Assembly (NCBI GenBank): GCA_902796985.1
Contig: CADBRC010000287.1
Location: 1-6,262 of the forward strand
Direction of reading: 5' to 3'
Source of the DNA: an uncultured Spirochaetaceae bacterium
Lineage (GTDB): Bacteria; Spirochaetota; Spirochaetia; Treponematales; Treponemataceae
DNA: 6,262 nucleotides
This document shows positions 5,860 through 6,262 of the stretch, one piece after another (position 1 is the stretch's first letter; each line of letters opens with the position of its first letter). Below the pieces are notes generated by a model. It was not told the origin of the DNA, made no database searches, and saw only the letters and a list, made by a program, of their open reading frames with translations. The position numbers and the translations under genes are program-made.

Positions 5860-6262
5860 GTAATCCTCCTTCCAGCTTTCATCCCGTCCAAGCTTCTCCA
5901 AGACCTCGGGGTTTGTACACCCTGCTATGAATTTACACCAGTTGGCGGCGTTCTTCAAGTCCTTGCTAACCGTCCCCGGCACTTTGAGGTCGAAGAAGAG
6001 AATCTGGAGCCTGTCGGCGAAGACCGAACCGTCATCGAGCCTCATCATTGCCCTATGATAAAATTTCCTGCCCTCAAGCTTTCCATCCTCCCCGAACAGG
6101 TCGAAGTCGATGAGGAAAATCTGGTACACGCTCGGGGCGGTCTTGTACTGCTTCCCTTTCTTGAGGCTCCCGGCATAGAGCTTGCAGGCGTAGAAGAGCG
6201 ACCGTAATTTCTGGTCGTCGTCTGCCTTTGTCAGCTGAAGCTCTATGTCCGCCTTCTGCCCG
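5608..6262 (-). CDS. Rpn-family PD-(D/E)XK nuclease / putative transposase, C-terminal part (cut by window edge)
   Basis: This is the last 217 residues of a protein of the Rpn group (recombination-promoting nucleases, often annotated 'PD-(D/E)XK nuclease family transposase'). These proteins are DNA endonucleases linked to RecA-independent recombination and, in recent work, phage defence. The visible part begins just before the catalytic strand: D-I-E-L-Q at residues 5-9, giving the E-x-Q half of the active site (E codon at 6243-6241). The earlier catalytic Asp is outside the window. Next come a helix with 'LRSLFYACKLYAGSLKKGKQY', the strand 'VYQIFLIDFDLF', a second strand 'LQILFFDLKV', and a C-terminal region with 'AEERAFAWHL', an 'EEKGEKNGR' linker and 'SLTVTQAMDILKIPENER'. 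The C-terminus looks complete and ends in TAA. Hairpins and tandem repeats follow at once. A strong internal start lies at 5859. Confidence 0.9.
   Translation of the reverse strand, partial: GQKADIELQLTKADDDQKLRSLFYACKLYAGSLKKGKQYKTAPSVYQIFLIDFDLFGEDGKLEGRKFYHRAMMRLDDGSVFADRLQILFFDLKVPGTVSKDLKNAANWCKFIAGCTNPEVLEKLGRDESWKEDYMTALKTYMRIAAEERAFAWHLSTDRAEADYRNGLILAEEKGEKNGRVADLRNLMDSLSLTVTQAMDILKIPENERGQYAVMLS
5865..5871 (-). promoter_or_regulatory. Strong internal ribosome binding site within the Rpn gene
   Basis: AAGGAGG, the full Shine-Dalgarno consensus, lies 5 bases before an in-frame ATG inside the coding region. It is stronger than the sites in front of the annotated genes of this window, whose matches are AGGAG, AAGGAG or GAGG. 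Confidence 0.5.

Overview
All convincing genes in this window lie on the minus strand. Base composition is moderately GC-rich, by eye in the low to mid fifties. The set points to a host-associated spirochaete of the Treponema type: a long (about 500-residue) serine hydroxymethyltransferase of the Treponema/Chlamydia form, an Rpn-family PD-(D/E)XK nuclease of the kind that multiplies in gut and rumen anaerobes, a lipoprotein sugar-binding protein, and strong AGGAG-type ribosome binding sites. The genus is an inference from protein flavour, not a database result.

Layout, in minus-strand transcription order from high to low coordinates. (1) 6262-5608: C-terminal part of an Rpn-family nuclease, with a near-perfect internal ribosome binding site that could direct an 83-residue C-terminal product. 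(2) 5607-5432: a non-coding stretch with two hairpins and five 23-bp tandem repeats in two variants. (3) 5431-5174: an unrecognised 85-residue reading frame beginning beside the repeats. (4) 5145-4321: a sigma70-like promoter, a short leader that resembles a class I preQ1 riboswitch, and a YhhQ-family queuosine-precursor transporter. (5) 4288-2461: a good promoter, then serine O-acetyltransferase (cysE) and a five-helix membrane protein in a likely two-gene operon. (6) 2431-2324: a short relic matching the start of an AAA-type ATPase, with a possible terminator inside it. (7) 2284-785: glyA, closed by a strong intrinsic terminator at 755-725. (8) 671-1: a promoter and the first 199 codons of a sugar ABC transporter lipoprotein, cut by the window edge.

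The metabolic genes touch serine use: CysE commits serine to cysteine, and GlyA converts serine to glycine and one-carbon units. They are separate transcription units here. The transporter is a salvage gene for queuosine, and its candidate riboswitch fits that role. The parts most worth follow-up are the candidate preQ1 element, the internal start inside the Rpn gene (a possible intragenic antitoxin), and the tandem repeats between the Rpn gene and the orphan reading frame.
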